Positions 14,439-21,983 of a stretch of 22,933 bases of DNA are shown piece by piece. The DNA lies in assembly GCA_021846725.1 (NCBI GenBank), contig JAJZWK010000012.1, positions 1 to 22,933 on the forward strand, given 5' to 3'. The translations under genes and the position numbers were made by a program. The first letter of the stretch is position 1; every line of letters begins with the position of its first letter. The notes beneath the pieces are model-generated. The model made no database searches, was not told the DNA's origin, and worked only from the letters and a program-made list of their open reading frames with translations. This stretch comes from Actinomycetes bacterium. GTDB taxonomy: Bacteria; Actinomycetota; Acidimicrobiia; Acidimicrobiales; JAMCPL01.

Positions 14439-14478
14439 TTGGAACCTACGCTACAAACAGGCTAATGTTTTAACCGTG
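14439..14478 (+). promoter_or_regulatory. Promoter of the thiolase-like gene
   Basis: TTGGAA at 14439-14444 and TAATGT at 14463-14468, 18 bases apart, form a plausible promoter. The -10 ends seven bases before the GTG at 14476, so the transcript would be leaderless and would not include the minisatellite upstream. Confidence 0.45.
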
Positions 14479-15999
14479 ACAATCCTCCCAAATACACCAG
14501 TACTAGTTGGCTCAGCGCAACTGACCAATAGACGCGACTCTGATATCGCTCTTACGGAACGTGACGAGCCAGTCGAGCTGATGGCCAAGGTTTTGGATCT
14601 GGCTGCACAAGACTGCGGGCCCAAGAATGCTGGCCGTAAGCTACTGGAACAGGCATCTCTACTATGCACTATCCAATCTCTGGCATGGCAATATATCAAC
14701 CCCGCCCAGTTGGTAGCTCAAAAGCTGTCAATTGAACCCAAAATCCTTTCTACCACTACCACTGGAGGGAATAGTCCGCAGATGGTCGCAAGCTATGCCG
14801 CAAGAGCTATACAAGAAGGCCGCCTAGATGTCGTGCTGATCACGGGAGCTGATTGTGTCTATACTCGCAGGGCAGTACGTAAGGATCCTACCCATCCAGC
14901 ACTACCCTGGACAGTACAACCAGAAGATACGCCAATACCTCTCACGCTTGGAACCAATAAGGATCCTACCACTACAGTAGAATCAGAGGTAGGGCTGGAC
15001 AGACCAGCAAAGGTATTTCCACTATTTGAGAACGCTATACGCCACGCAAACGGCTGGACGCTAGATGAACATCGTAAAAAGATAGGACAATTGTGGTCGT
15101 CTTTATCAAAAATCGCAGAGAACAATCCTCACGCCTGGCAGCAACAGGCTAAAACTGCCGAGGAGATCTACCAGGTAGACGAGACCAACAGAATGGTATG
15201 CTTCCCCTACACAAAGCTACTAAACGCTAATATGCAGGTGGATCAGGGGGCAGCATTCATAATATGCTCGTACGAAGCAGCACAGAGGGTAGGTATAGAC
15301 TCGGATAATCTAGTATTCCCGGTATCGGGAGCGGATGCCGATGATCATTGGTTCATGTCACACCGATGGGATCTACACAGCTCCCCCGCAATCAAGATAG
15401 CCGGCGAATCTGTCCTGGAAATGGCCGGTAAGTCAATTGACGATATAGAGTTAGTGGATCTGTACTCCTGTTTTCCGTCGGCTGTACAGATAGCGGCAAA
15501 TGCACTGAGGCTGCCCGTCAATGATCCTTCTCGTCCACTCTCTATTACTGGAGGATTGACCTTTGCGGGAGGACCTGGCAACAACTACGTATCGCATTCA
15601 ATATCAGCTATGCACAAGCTGTTGCGTGGGCAATCCCACAAATGGGGAATAATTACAGGGCTCGGTTGGTACGTAACCAAACACTCCCTAGGGGTATGGT
15701 CATCCGATCCGCCACAGAATGGCTTCCAGTATGCCAACCCTCAAGAAGATGTAAACAAACTGCCTCAGAGGCCTCCAACCTCTACAGAGCATCATGATAT
15801 TACCGTGGAGACCTATACAGTCTGGCATAACCGTGACGGTTCACCCGAGTTTGGAATCGCCTCATATCTCAATGGTGACGGCGGTAGAGGATGGGCAAAG
15901 ATACACGATAAGGACACTCTTATCGACATCGAGAACAACGAGGGATGTGGCCGCCGAGCCGAGCTAAATGATACATATTCCATCGTTCTCGTAGACTGA
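14476..15999 (+). CDS. Thiolase-like protein, type 1 (acetyl-CoA acetyltransferase family)
   Basis: Protein of the thiolase fold resembling the mycobacterial thiolase-like proteins annotated as acetyl-CoA acetyltransferases. The 507 aa begin TPVLVGSAQLTNRRD, followed by TTTTGGNSPQMVASYAARAI at about 93-112 where thiolases carry their nucleophilic cysteine, but no cysteine is there. VDLYSCFPSAVQIAANAL (327-344) and GGLTFAGGPGNNYVSH (359-374) are conserved family blocks and give His374. The last 65 residues or so resemble the extra C-terminal OB-like domain of type 1 thiolase-like proteins. The missing cysteine argues against ordinary thiolysis; it may bind acyl-CoA in lipid metabolism. The GTG start is set by a -10 seven bases upstream. 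The APC permease follows 29 bases later with its own -10. Confidence 0.82.
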   Translation: MTILPNTPVLVGSAQLTNRRDSDIALTERDEPVELMAKVLDLAAQDCGPKNAGRKLLEQASLLCTIQSLAWQYINPAQLVAQKLSIEPKILSTTTTGGNSPQMVASYAARAIQEGRLDVVLITGADCVYTRRAVRKDPTHPALPWTVQPEDTPIPLTLGTNKDPTTTVESEVGLDRPAKVFPLFENAIRHANGWTLDEHRKKIGQLWSSLSKIAENNPHAWQQQAKTAEEIYQVDETNRMVCFPYTKLLNANMQVDQGAAFIICSYEAAQRVGIDSDNLVFPVSGADADDHWFMSHRWDLHSSPAIKIAGESVLEMAGKSIDDIELVDLYSCFPSAVQIAANALRLPVNDPSRPLSITGGLTFAGGPGNNYVSHSISAMHKLLRGQSHKWGIITGLGWYVTKHSLGVWSSDPPQNGFQYANPQEDVNKLPQRPPTSTEHHDITVETYTVWHNRDGSPEFGIASYLNGDGGRGWAKIHDKDTLIDIENNEGCGRRAELNDTYSIVLVD

Positions 16000-16016
16000 A
16001 GCACAGCACACTACAC

Positions 16017-16031
16017 TATACTTGAAATATG
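16017..16031 (+). promoter_or_regulatory. Leaderless-type -10 of the permease gene
   Basis: TATACT (16017-16022) ends six bases before the ATG at 16029. No good -35 is visible. It lies in the 29-base gap after the thiolase-like gene, so the permease may be transcribed both from here and by read-through. Confidence 0.5.
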
Positions 16032-17501
16032 AACCAGGCGAGTACAGACGGAGGAACTGCATACCATAAGCATGGGCTACGTCAGGTCTTCAGCCTTGGC
16101 GACCTCCTCCCACTCTCCGTTTCCAGCATAGGACCGATCTTTTCCGTCGCCGCTACCGGAGGTGTACTTGCGGCAGTAGCAGGATGGTGGGCACTTCCAG
16201 CCATAGTAATACTTGCAATACCATTTATCATCTCGAGCTTCGTATTCAGAATGCTGAACCGCCATTTCCCTCACTCAGGAGCATCCTACCATTGGTCTGC
16301 CCGCGTAATAGGACGCACCTTCTCGCGTTACCAAGCATGGATACTGATTCTCGCCTACTTCACTTCCATCCCACCAATAGCCATTCCTGCTGCACAATAT
16401 ACGCTATCGCTGGTAGCACCTGGTTATCATGCCCCCGCCGTACTTATTATGGGTATAACCATCTTCTGGATATGTTTTGCTGCTATCCCCCTGCTCATGG
16501 GTGCCAAACCGACTGCGATAATCACCAAAATATTCTTTATAGTGGAGATGATCTCGTTACTGGCTTTCGGAGCCATCGGCGTTGTCAAGCTTCGCAGCAC
16601 TGCCCTTCCCATACATTTTGGTACTTTACCAATCGGGGGTATGATGATAGCAGCGGTAGTTGCCGCCACTATATTAGATGGCTGGGAAATCGATTCTTAT
16701 GCCGCCGAAGAATCACGACGCCCCAGGCACGATCCCGGGAGAAGTGGCATAGTGGGTGCCTTTCTGGCACTTGGGTTCTATGCCATACTCTATCCACTGA
16801 TGTTTGCAGAGACACCTATGCACACACTTATAGGATCCAGTGATCCCCTCGCATTATGGGCTGGTAGGATAATACCAGGGCAATCTTGGATCATCTTGAT
16901 CCCGATACTACTGTCGACAGCTGGTGGCCTATGGCTCACCACATACATACTCACCCGCGCCCTGTATGCTATGGGAAGAGAGAATCTGATACCCAAAGCA
17001 TTTGGAAAGACCAATCGCCACCAAGTTCCCTATATGGCAACGTTAATCGTCTTTGGAACAACCATTGCAGTGGTAACGATGCAGCTGTTCATCTCCTCGT
17101 TCAACTCTTTCTTCAAACTCATCCTGTCATCAGCTGGATTCTTCCTACTGGCAGAGTTCTTCCTGGATTCACTCACCGCAGTAGTCTTTCTCACCATAGG
17201 ACACCGCCGCTTGCCAGACGTACAAATATTTCCCCATGAACACAGATGGCTTCTTGTAGCATCAATATTCTCCTCCACTATAATGGCCTTTCTGCTGGTA
17301 GCTTTTTTCTTTTATGGACCAAAGGCTATAGGCTCTCAAATCGATACAGTAATACTGTCATTAATCGGAATAGGGGCAGTATTCACTTGGTGGACAGGCA
17401 GGCACCGACACCATACCTATATATTCCACGGTAATGATGCGATAGCCACCTCTCTTGCTAAGCTACAAAGTCGCAACCACGCAACAGACCAGATAAAGTA
17501 G
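16029..17501 (+). CDS. APC family amino acid permease
   Basis: Integral membrane transporter of the amino acid-polyamine-organocation superfamily. The 490 aa form about twelve hydrophobic segments. The first has LLPLSVSSIGPIFSVAATGG, with the unwound GP region that binds the substrate backbone in this fold. DGWEIDSYAAEESRRPR (about 217-233) is the conserved family stretch after TM6, and RALYAMGRENLIPKAFGKTN (about 312-331) matches the usual cytoplasmic loop. The C-terminal 40 residues are hydrophilic with many His and Arg. The substrate is probably an amino acid or amine and cannot be named. It converges on the reductase gene; the 170-base gap after it (17502-17671) holds only small CAATC-type repeats. 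Confidence 0.88.
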   Translation: MNQASTDGGTAYHKHGLRQVFSLGDLLPLSVSSIGPIFSVAATGGVLAAVAGWWALPAIVILAIPFIISSFVFRMLNRHFPHSGASYHWSARVIGRTFSRYQAWILILAYFTSIPPIAIPAAQYTLSLVAPGYHAPAVLIMGITIFWICFAAIPLLMGAKPTAIITKIFFIVEMISLLAFGAIGVVKLRSTALPIHFGTLPIGGMMIAAVVAATILDGWEIDSYAAEESRRPRHDPGRSGIVGAFLALGFYAILYPLMFAETPMHTLIGSSDPLALWAGRIIPGQSWIILIPILLSTAGGLWLTTYILTRALYAMGRENLIPKAFGKTNRHQVPYMATLIVFGTTIAVVTMQLFISSFNSFFKLILSSAGFFLLAEFFLDSLTAVVFLTIGHRRLPDVQIFPHEHRWLLVASIFSSTIMAFLLVAFFFYGPKAIGSQIDTVILSLIGIGAVFTWWTGRHRHHTYIFHGNDAIATSLAKLQSRNHATDQIK

Positions 17502-17671
17502 TATCTTCCATTCTATTACGAAAACGACCTACCACTACATGCCCTTATGGAAGAGGCTTACTCCCACTTGCAATCCTCAATCATCAATCGTCAATCAGGA
17601 CCAATAAGGCATCAGTGCATAGCATCTCTCCAGCGGCTAAATCCGAAGGATGAAGCGCCAAGAGTAATCCC

Positions 17672-19705
17672 TCAGACTCCTGCACACTCTCCTATGCCTA
17701 CTTCACCGCTGAACGGTCCGGTCTCGTCGTAATCGACATAATATTCCGGAGCCTCTTCAGGATCTGGAAATTCGTCCAGGTACTTCAGTGACTCTGCAAC
17801 TGTCTTGGCACCTCCGACCTGCTCCAGCCAACCAGTAAAGGACTGCCCAGGGCTACGCTCCTCAGCATATCTGCCTACAATATTTACCACTGCATCGGCA
17901 GCTCGCTTTGCCGGTAACCTCAGAGCTTTTGCACCAAACTCCACCTGAGTATCTCCAAGGTGTCCACCGAGAAGCATCTGATAACCGGGAGCCGACCTAC
18001 CATGAGCACGTCGCTCAGCTCCGAAAAACCCAATATCTGCTATATGATGTTGCCCGCAGGAATGGGTACAGCCTGAGATGTTAATACGTACACCATCTAC
18101 ATCGCCAAGGCCGGCCGACTCCAGCGCCTCTCCTATCGCATTTGCCAATCCCCTACTCTGTGTAACGGCGAGATTGCAGGTATCCGCTCCTGGGCATGAC
18201 ACCACATCACGGGCGAGTTCGGCTCCTGGCTCAGCCATATCTATAGCTGCAAGCCGCTCAAAGAGCATACGCAACTGCCCCTCTTCAAGTCCACGAAAGA
18301 CCAGATTCTGCCTGTTGGTCACCCGCACATCAGCACCCAATTCACGCTGCAACGCCGCCAGTTCCCTGAACTGCTCAGAGGTGATATCTCCCAGGCGAGC
18401 CCAGGCATAAGCAGAGACCGTATTGTTATTTGCTCCACGAACCACATTTGCCCTCTCCCAACGTTCAAAGGCAGTGCGTCTTCCACTAAGCTCCACACGG
18501 GATCCCCTGCTCAGATCTCCTACAGCAGTAGGAGTCACATCCTTGGCAAGTCCGGCAGGCTCATCTCCCAATTCCCTTACTACCTCAGGTAGCCCGTCCA
18601 CATAAGTGACCGAGGCAATAAGCAGCTTCCGCTCTTTTAAGATACGCTCCCTCAGCTCATCTATACCCATAGTGTCTACCAACCACTTGAGTCTGGCTCG
18701 GAGTTTGTTGTCCCGATTGCCATAGTGATCGAATGTTCTCAAAATAGCTTCCATGGTAGGTATAAGAAGCTCTCTGGGCGTAAACTCCTCAAGAACCTGT
18801 GCGGGATGAGGGTTGGCTGACAGTCCGCCACCGATAAGCACCTTGAACCCGGGCTCCAAGGTTCCATCTGACATCGGGCGCGAAACAGCAATCACACCTA
18901 TATCGTTGAACGCTGCCTGCCCACAATCGGTAGCGCATCCGGAAAAATTGATCTTGAACTTTCTGGGTAACCGTTGCGCATAAGGATGCCTGAGAAAGTG
19001 ACGAAAAGCAGCCTCAGCCCACGGACTGATATCAAGCACCTCGTAAGGACATGCCCCGGCAAGGTGACACCCTGTAATATTCCTCACTGTATCTCCACAG
19101 GCTTCCCGAGTGGTGAGCCCTGCATTGGCAAGTTTTCTCAAAAGTTCGGGAGTGCGCTTCAACGGTACAAAGTGAAACTGGATATTCTGTCTAGTCGTGA
19201 TGTGGCCCCACCCTCTTGAATATTCGTCGGCGATGTCACCAAGCAATTCAAGCTGCTCTGGCAGGACTGAACCATGAGGCAACTTTACACGCACCATCAT
19301 TTTGTCCTCTCCCTGTCGCTGGCCATAGATGCCGTTGTTCAGGCGCATGATCTTGAAGGAGTCCTCGTCTACCTCGCCAGACTCTCTGGCATCGAGCAAT
19401 GCCTCATAACGATCTATATCATGAAACAGCTCTGCGGGAAGCTTCCTCGTAAAGAGTGATTCGTCATATTTCACATAGTCGGTGGATGGATTTGTTGGGT
19501 CTGATGCACCTGTTGCACAGGCTACATCTATTCCGTCTGCTGTTCCTGGTGCGCCAGATACCTCTGATGCACTCGTTACCTCGGATATACCCGTTACCCC
19601 CGTTGCTTCAGCTATCCCAGTTTCTTCCACTACGCTCACTACGCTAGTCGTCCCTATCTCGCTCGCTGTGCCAGTCGTATCCTTTGTCTCTTTCACAGTA
19701 GTCAT
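17672..19705 (-). CDS. Nitrite/sulfite reductase (siroheme, 4Fe-4S) with N-terminal tail
   Basis: Assimilatory reductase of the siroheme family, carrying out six-electron reduction of nitrite to ammonia or sulfite to sulfide, presumably with ferredoxin. The 677 aa contain the two pseudo-symmetric halves: a ferredoxin-like segment with ITTRQNIQFHF at 169-179 and its partner VTNRQNLVFRG at 462-472. The cluster and siroheme cysteines of the second half are C504, C510 (SCPGADTC), C546 and C550 (GCTHSCG). The first half holds a similar set: C213, C219 (GCHLAGAC), C257 and C261 (GCATDCG). Residues 1 to about 75 are a Thr/Ser/Val/Gly/Glu-rich low-complexity tail before the usual start of the fold (YDESLF). 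Nitrite or sulfite cannot be decided from sequence, and no nitrate or sulfate gene is adjacent. The ATG is supported by a good leaderless promoter. Confidence 0.9.
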   Translation of the reverse strand: MTTVKETKDTTGTASEIGTTSVVSVVEETGIAEATGVTGISEVTSASEVSGAPGTADGIDVACATGASDPTNPSTDYVKYDESLFTRKLPAELFHDIDRYEALLDARESGEVDEDSFKIMRLNNGIYGQRQGEDKMMVRVKLPHGSVLPEQLELLGDIADEYSRGWGHITTRQNIQFHFVPLKRTPELLRKLANAGLTTREACGDTVRNITGCHLAGACPYEVLDISPWAEAAFRHFLRHPYAQRLPRKFKINFSGCATDCGQAAFNDIGVIAVSRPMSDGTLEPGFKVLIGGGLSANPHPAQVLEEFTPRELLIPTMEAILRTFDHYGNRDNKLRARLKWLVDTMGIDELRERILKERKLLIASVTYVDGLPEVVRELGDEPAGLAKDVTPTAVGDLSRGSRVELSGRRTAFERWERANVVRGANNNTVSAYAWARLGDITSEQFRELAALQRELGADVRVTNRQNLVFRGLEEGQLRMLFERLAAIDMAEPGAELARDVVSCPGADTCNLAVTQSRGLANAIGEALESAGLGDVDGVRINISGCTHSCGQHHIADIGFFGAERRAHGRSAPGYQMLLGGHLGDTQVEFGAKALRLPAKRAADAVVNIVGRYAEERSPGQSFTGWLEQVGGAKTVAESLKYLDEFPDPEEAPEYYVDYDETGPFSGEVGIGECAGV

Positions 19706-19739
19706 ATTCTTATAATAGCATAAAATCAGACTAAGTCAA
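19703..19739 (-). promoter_or_regulatory. Promoter of the nitrite/sulfite reductase gene
   Basis: On the minus strand TTGACT (19734-19739), a 16-base spacer, then TGCTATTAT, an extended -10 with hexamer at 19712-19717. Six bases separate it from the ATG at 19705, so transcription should start at the codon itself. It is one of the two best promoters in the window. Confidence 0.65.
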
Positions 19740-20036
19740 TCATATTTTACAACTTTTACAAATTACCTGTTTATCTGGCTTATTTGCTGATCTGAGTACT
19801 GCTTGATCTTACTTTATCTATCCAGCTATCGGTGAACCTCCCTGCCATCACAGACGGGGTCAACTTGGTCCAATTCCAGTAAATGGATGGCTTATTCTAC
19901 CGACCACTTCGACCAAACGAGCAATATAATATAATAGGATATAATAACCCTGCGCAATAACTCTGTGCATGCTATAAAAGATGAAGTGGTCACGCCAGTT
20001 TGCCGAGCAAGCGATGGAATAGGATACAATGACTCC
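19740..20036. other. Divergent intergenic region with duplicated promoter and start segment
   Basis: The gap between the reductase and ABC genes is AT-rich near 19922-19947. A 16-bp segment occurs twice with two differences: AATAGGATATAATAAC at 19933-19948 and AATAGGATACAATGAC at 20018-20033. Each is soon followed by GTGCATGCTATA (19965-19976 and 20037-20048), in the same reading frame. The downstream copy has TACAAT (20025-20030) six bases before GTG and is taken as the real promoter of the ABC gene. Confidence 0.6.
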
Positions 20037-20957
20037 GTGCATGCTATAGAGATAAAAGAGCTATTCAAATCTTACGGTGACCTAAAAGCCGTAAACGGGC
20101 TCGACCTAACGGTCAGAACTGGAGAGGTATTCTGCTTCCTCGGGCCTAACGGTGCTGGGAAGACAACGACCGTAGAGATCCTTGAAGGCTACCGCAAACG
20201 TGACTCGGGGACTGTATCGGTACTGGGATACGACCCAGAGAATGGTGGTCGTGCATTCCGCGAGCGTATTGGCATAATGTTGCAGGAGAGCGGAATACAG
20301 ACCCAGCTAAGCGTGAGAGAGGCACTTGACCTCTACCGTAGCTACTATAGCCATCCACGCTCTACAATGGAGCTGATAGAGATGGTAGAGCTCAATGGCT
20401 CTGTGGATGTACGGGTAGAAGCGCTCTCTGGTGGGCAACGAAGACGACTCGATCTGGCACTAGCTCTCGCCGGAGATCCCGAACTAGTCTTCTTGGATGA
20501 GCCTACTACTGGTTTTGATCCGGCCGCACGGCGAAATGCCTGGCATACCATAGATGGGTTACGTTCATTGGGCAAGACCATCTTCCTGACTACTCACTAC
20601 ATGGATGAGGCTCAGGCACTAGCCGATCGAGTGGCAGTAATATCAGATGGACAAATAGTAGCTCTGGATACGCCTGACAGGATTGGTGGACGCAACACTA
20701 CTACCAGCACGATACGTTTTCTGCTACCTTCCAGCATCTCTGTAAACGACCTACCAACACTTTCCAACATGGAACACCTCGATGCCGACATGTCAGCCGA
20801 AGGAGAATCCGTAACAATCCATACGTCCAGACCAGATCTTGCTCTATATGTGCTGACAAGTTGGTCAGTGGGTAAGAATATAGAGCTAAGTGGACTCACT
20901 GTCAGTCGCCCTACACTGGAAGATATCTACCTCGAATTGACCGAGGAAAACAACTAA
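20037..20957 (+). CDS. ABC-2 type exporter, ATP-binding protein
   Basis: ATPase of an ABC exporter of the CcmA/DrrA type. From the GTG at 20037 it is 306 aa. Walker A is GPNGAGKTT at about 36-44, followed by the Q-loop region (MLQESG), signature LSGGQRRRLDLAL at 130-142, Walker B LVFLDEPTTGFDP at 150-162 and the switch histidine in TTHYMDEA (His187). The C-terminal part ending TLEDIYLELTEENN is typical of drug and polysaccharide export ATPases. An in-frame GTG at 19965 would add 24 residues. The later start is chosen because conserved sequence begins there and a -10 lies six bases upstream. It is five bases from the permease gene and forms an operon with it. The substrate is unknown. Confidence 0.93.
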   Translation: MHAIEIKELFKSYGDLKAVNGLDLTVRTGEVFCFLGPNGAGKTTTVEILEGYRKRDSGTVSVLGYDPENGGRAFRERIGIMLQESGIQTQLSVREALDLYRSYYSHPRSTMELIEMVELNGSVDVRVEALSGGQRRRLDLALALAGDPELVFLDEPTTGFDPAARRNAWHTIDGLRSLGKTIFLTTHYMDEAQALADRVAVISDGQIVALDTPDRIGGRNTTTSTIRFLLPSSISVNDLPTLSNMEHLDADMSAEGESVTIHTSRPDLALYVLTSWSVGKNIELSGLTVSRPTLEDIYLELTEENN

Positions 20958-20962
20958 ATCGT

Positions 20963-21787
20963 ATGAAAGCACAAAGCATTCCCGTAAATGAACATAAGTA
21001 TGTCTTTATCTCCTCCAAAGACATTAAATTACTGGCCACACAAACTGCCAGCGAGCAGAAGATTCTTTGGCGCAACCGGCGAGCTATTCTATTCACCTTT
21101 ATACTACCGGTAGCCTTCCTGGTGTTTCTTGGGGCAAGCAATAGGGGAGTACATCTAAAGATCATCGGTAATATGAACTTCGACACTTTCTTTGTTCCGG
21201 GCATCCTAGCGTTCTCTCTGGTGTCCACTACATATTCAAACCTTGCTCTCAGCATTGCTGTACAGCGTGACCAAGGAATACTAAAACGCATCAAGGGAAC
21301 ACCACTTCCACCGTGGATGTTCTTTGCCGGCAAGGTTGGTGCAACATTACTAAACTCCCTGCTCATGGTAGTTATCGTGCTCGCAGTTGGTCGTTTTGCC
21401 TACGGCGTTCAGATACGGGTATCCACTCTGCCTGCACTGATCGTCGATCTGTTAGTAGGTGCAGCCTGCTGGAGTATTCTCGGCATAGCAATGTCGACTG
21501 TGGTCAATCGTGCCGAAGGTGGCTCACCTATCGTCACCCTACCATATATCGTACTAAGTTTTATATCAGGAGTATTCTATCCTGCCCAAGCAGAGCCAGC
21601 TTGGCTCCAGGACCTGGCTCGTGCATTTCCTCTGGAACCATTGGCAAGATCCCTAGAAGCTGCTTTCGACCCTTTCGTGGCAGCACCGGCATTTAGAGGT
21701 ACTGACCTTTTGATAATGCTGGCTTGGACGGCTGTAGGCACTGTACTGAGTCTACGATTCTTTAGATGGGAGCGGAAATCGAGCTAA
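20963..21787 (+). CDS. ABC-2 type exporter, permease protein
   Basis: Membrane half of the exporter encoded with the preceding ATPase. The 274 aa have about six helices (about 42-58, 77-97, 121-146, 157-181, 192-206, 247-266). The cytoplasmic loop RDQGILKRIKGTPLPPWMFF at 102-120 is characteristic of the ABC-2 (DrrB-like) family and contacts the ATPase. A hydrophobic stretch with SGVFYPAQAEPAWLQDLARAFPLEPLA follows in the usual place. The first 38 residues are hydrophilic and cytoplasmic. One transporter would need two copies of each protein. Drug, lipid or polysaccharide export are all possible. Confidence 0.9.
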   Translation: MKAQSIPVNEHKYVFISSKDIKLLATQTASEQKILWRNRRAILFTFILPVAFLVFLGASNRGVHLKIIGNMNFDTFFVPGILAFSLVSTTYSNLALSIAVQRDQGILKRIKGTPLPPWMFFAGKVGATLLNSLLMVVIVLAVGRFAYGVQIRVSTLPALIVDLLVGAACWSILGIAMSTVVNRAEGGSPIVTLPYIVLSFISGVFYPAQAEPAWLQDLARAFPLEPLARSLEAAFDPFVAAPAFRGTDLLIMLAWTAVGTVLSLRFFRWERKSS

Positions 21788-21798
21788 ATCCTGTGACC

Positions 21799-21983
21799 CA
21801 CTATCCTGCACCATAATACCTTGAGATTCACTGCCATCCACCCCACCGCCCTGTACCCCCCATTCGTGTCTCTTCACTTCTCACACAAAACTGCCATCCA
21901 CCCCACCGCCCTGCACTCCCTGACAGCCCTGTACTCCACTGCCATCCACCGTACTTCCAGGCGCTACACTATCCTGCACCATA
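21799..21983. repeat. Direct repeats spanning the 3' end of the MFS gene
   Basis: A 24-bp sequence beginning ACTGCCATCCACCCC lies at 21830-21853 and 21890-21913, with its first 13 bases again at 21938-21950. CACTATCCTGCACCATA lies at 21799-21815 and 21967-21983. The right-hand copies are in the coding end of the MFS gene; the left-hand copies lie beyond its stop codon (21881), in the gap after the ABC permease. Confidence 0.8.

Noticed and set aside
16184..16843. 219-codon open frame on the + strand
   Set aside because: Different frame of the APC permease gene, rich in Cys, His and Ser as expected for a shadow frame.
19965..20036. Upstream GTG as the true start of the ABC ATPase
   Set aside because: Conserved sequence begins at the second GTG, which has the better-placed -10; the upstream part is a duplication of the start region. 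It was kept as a finding.
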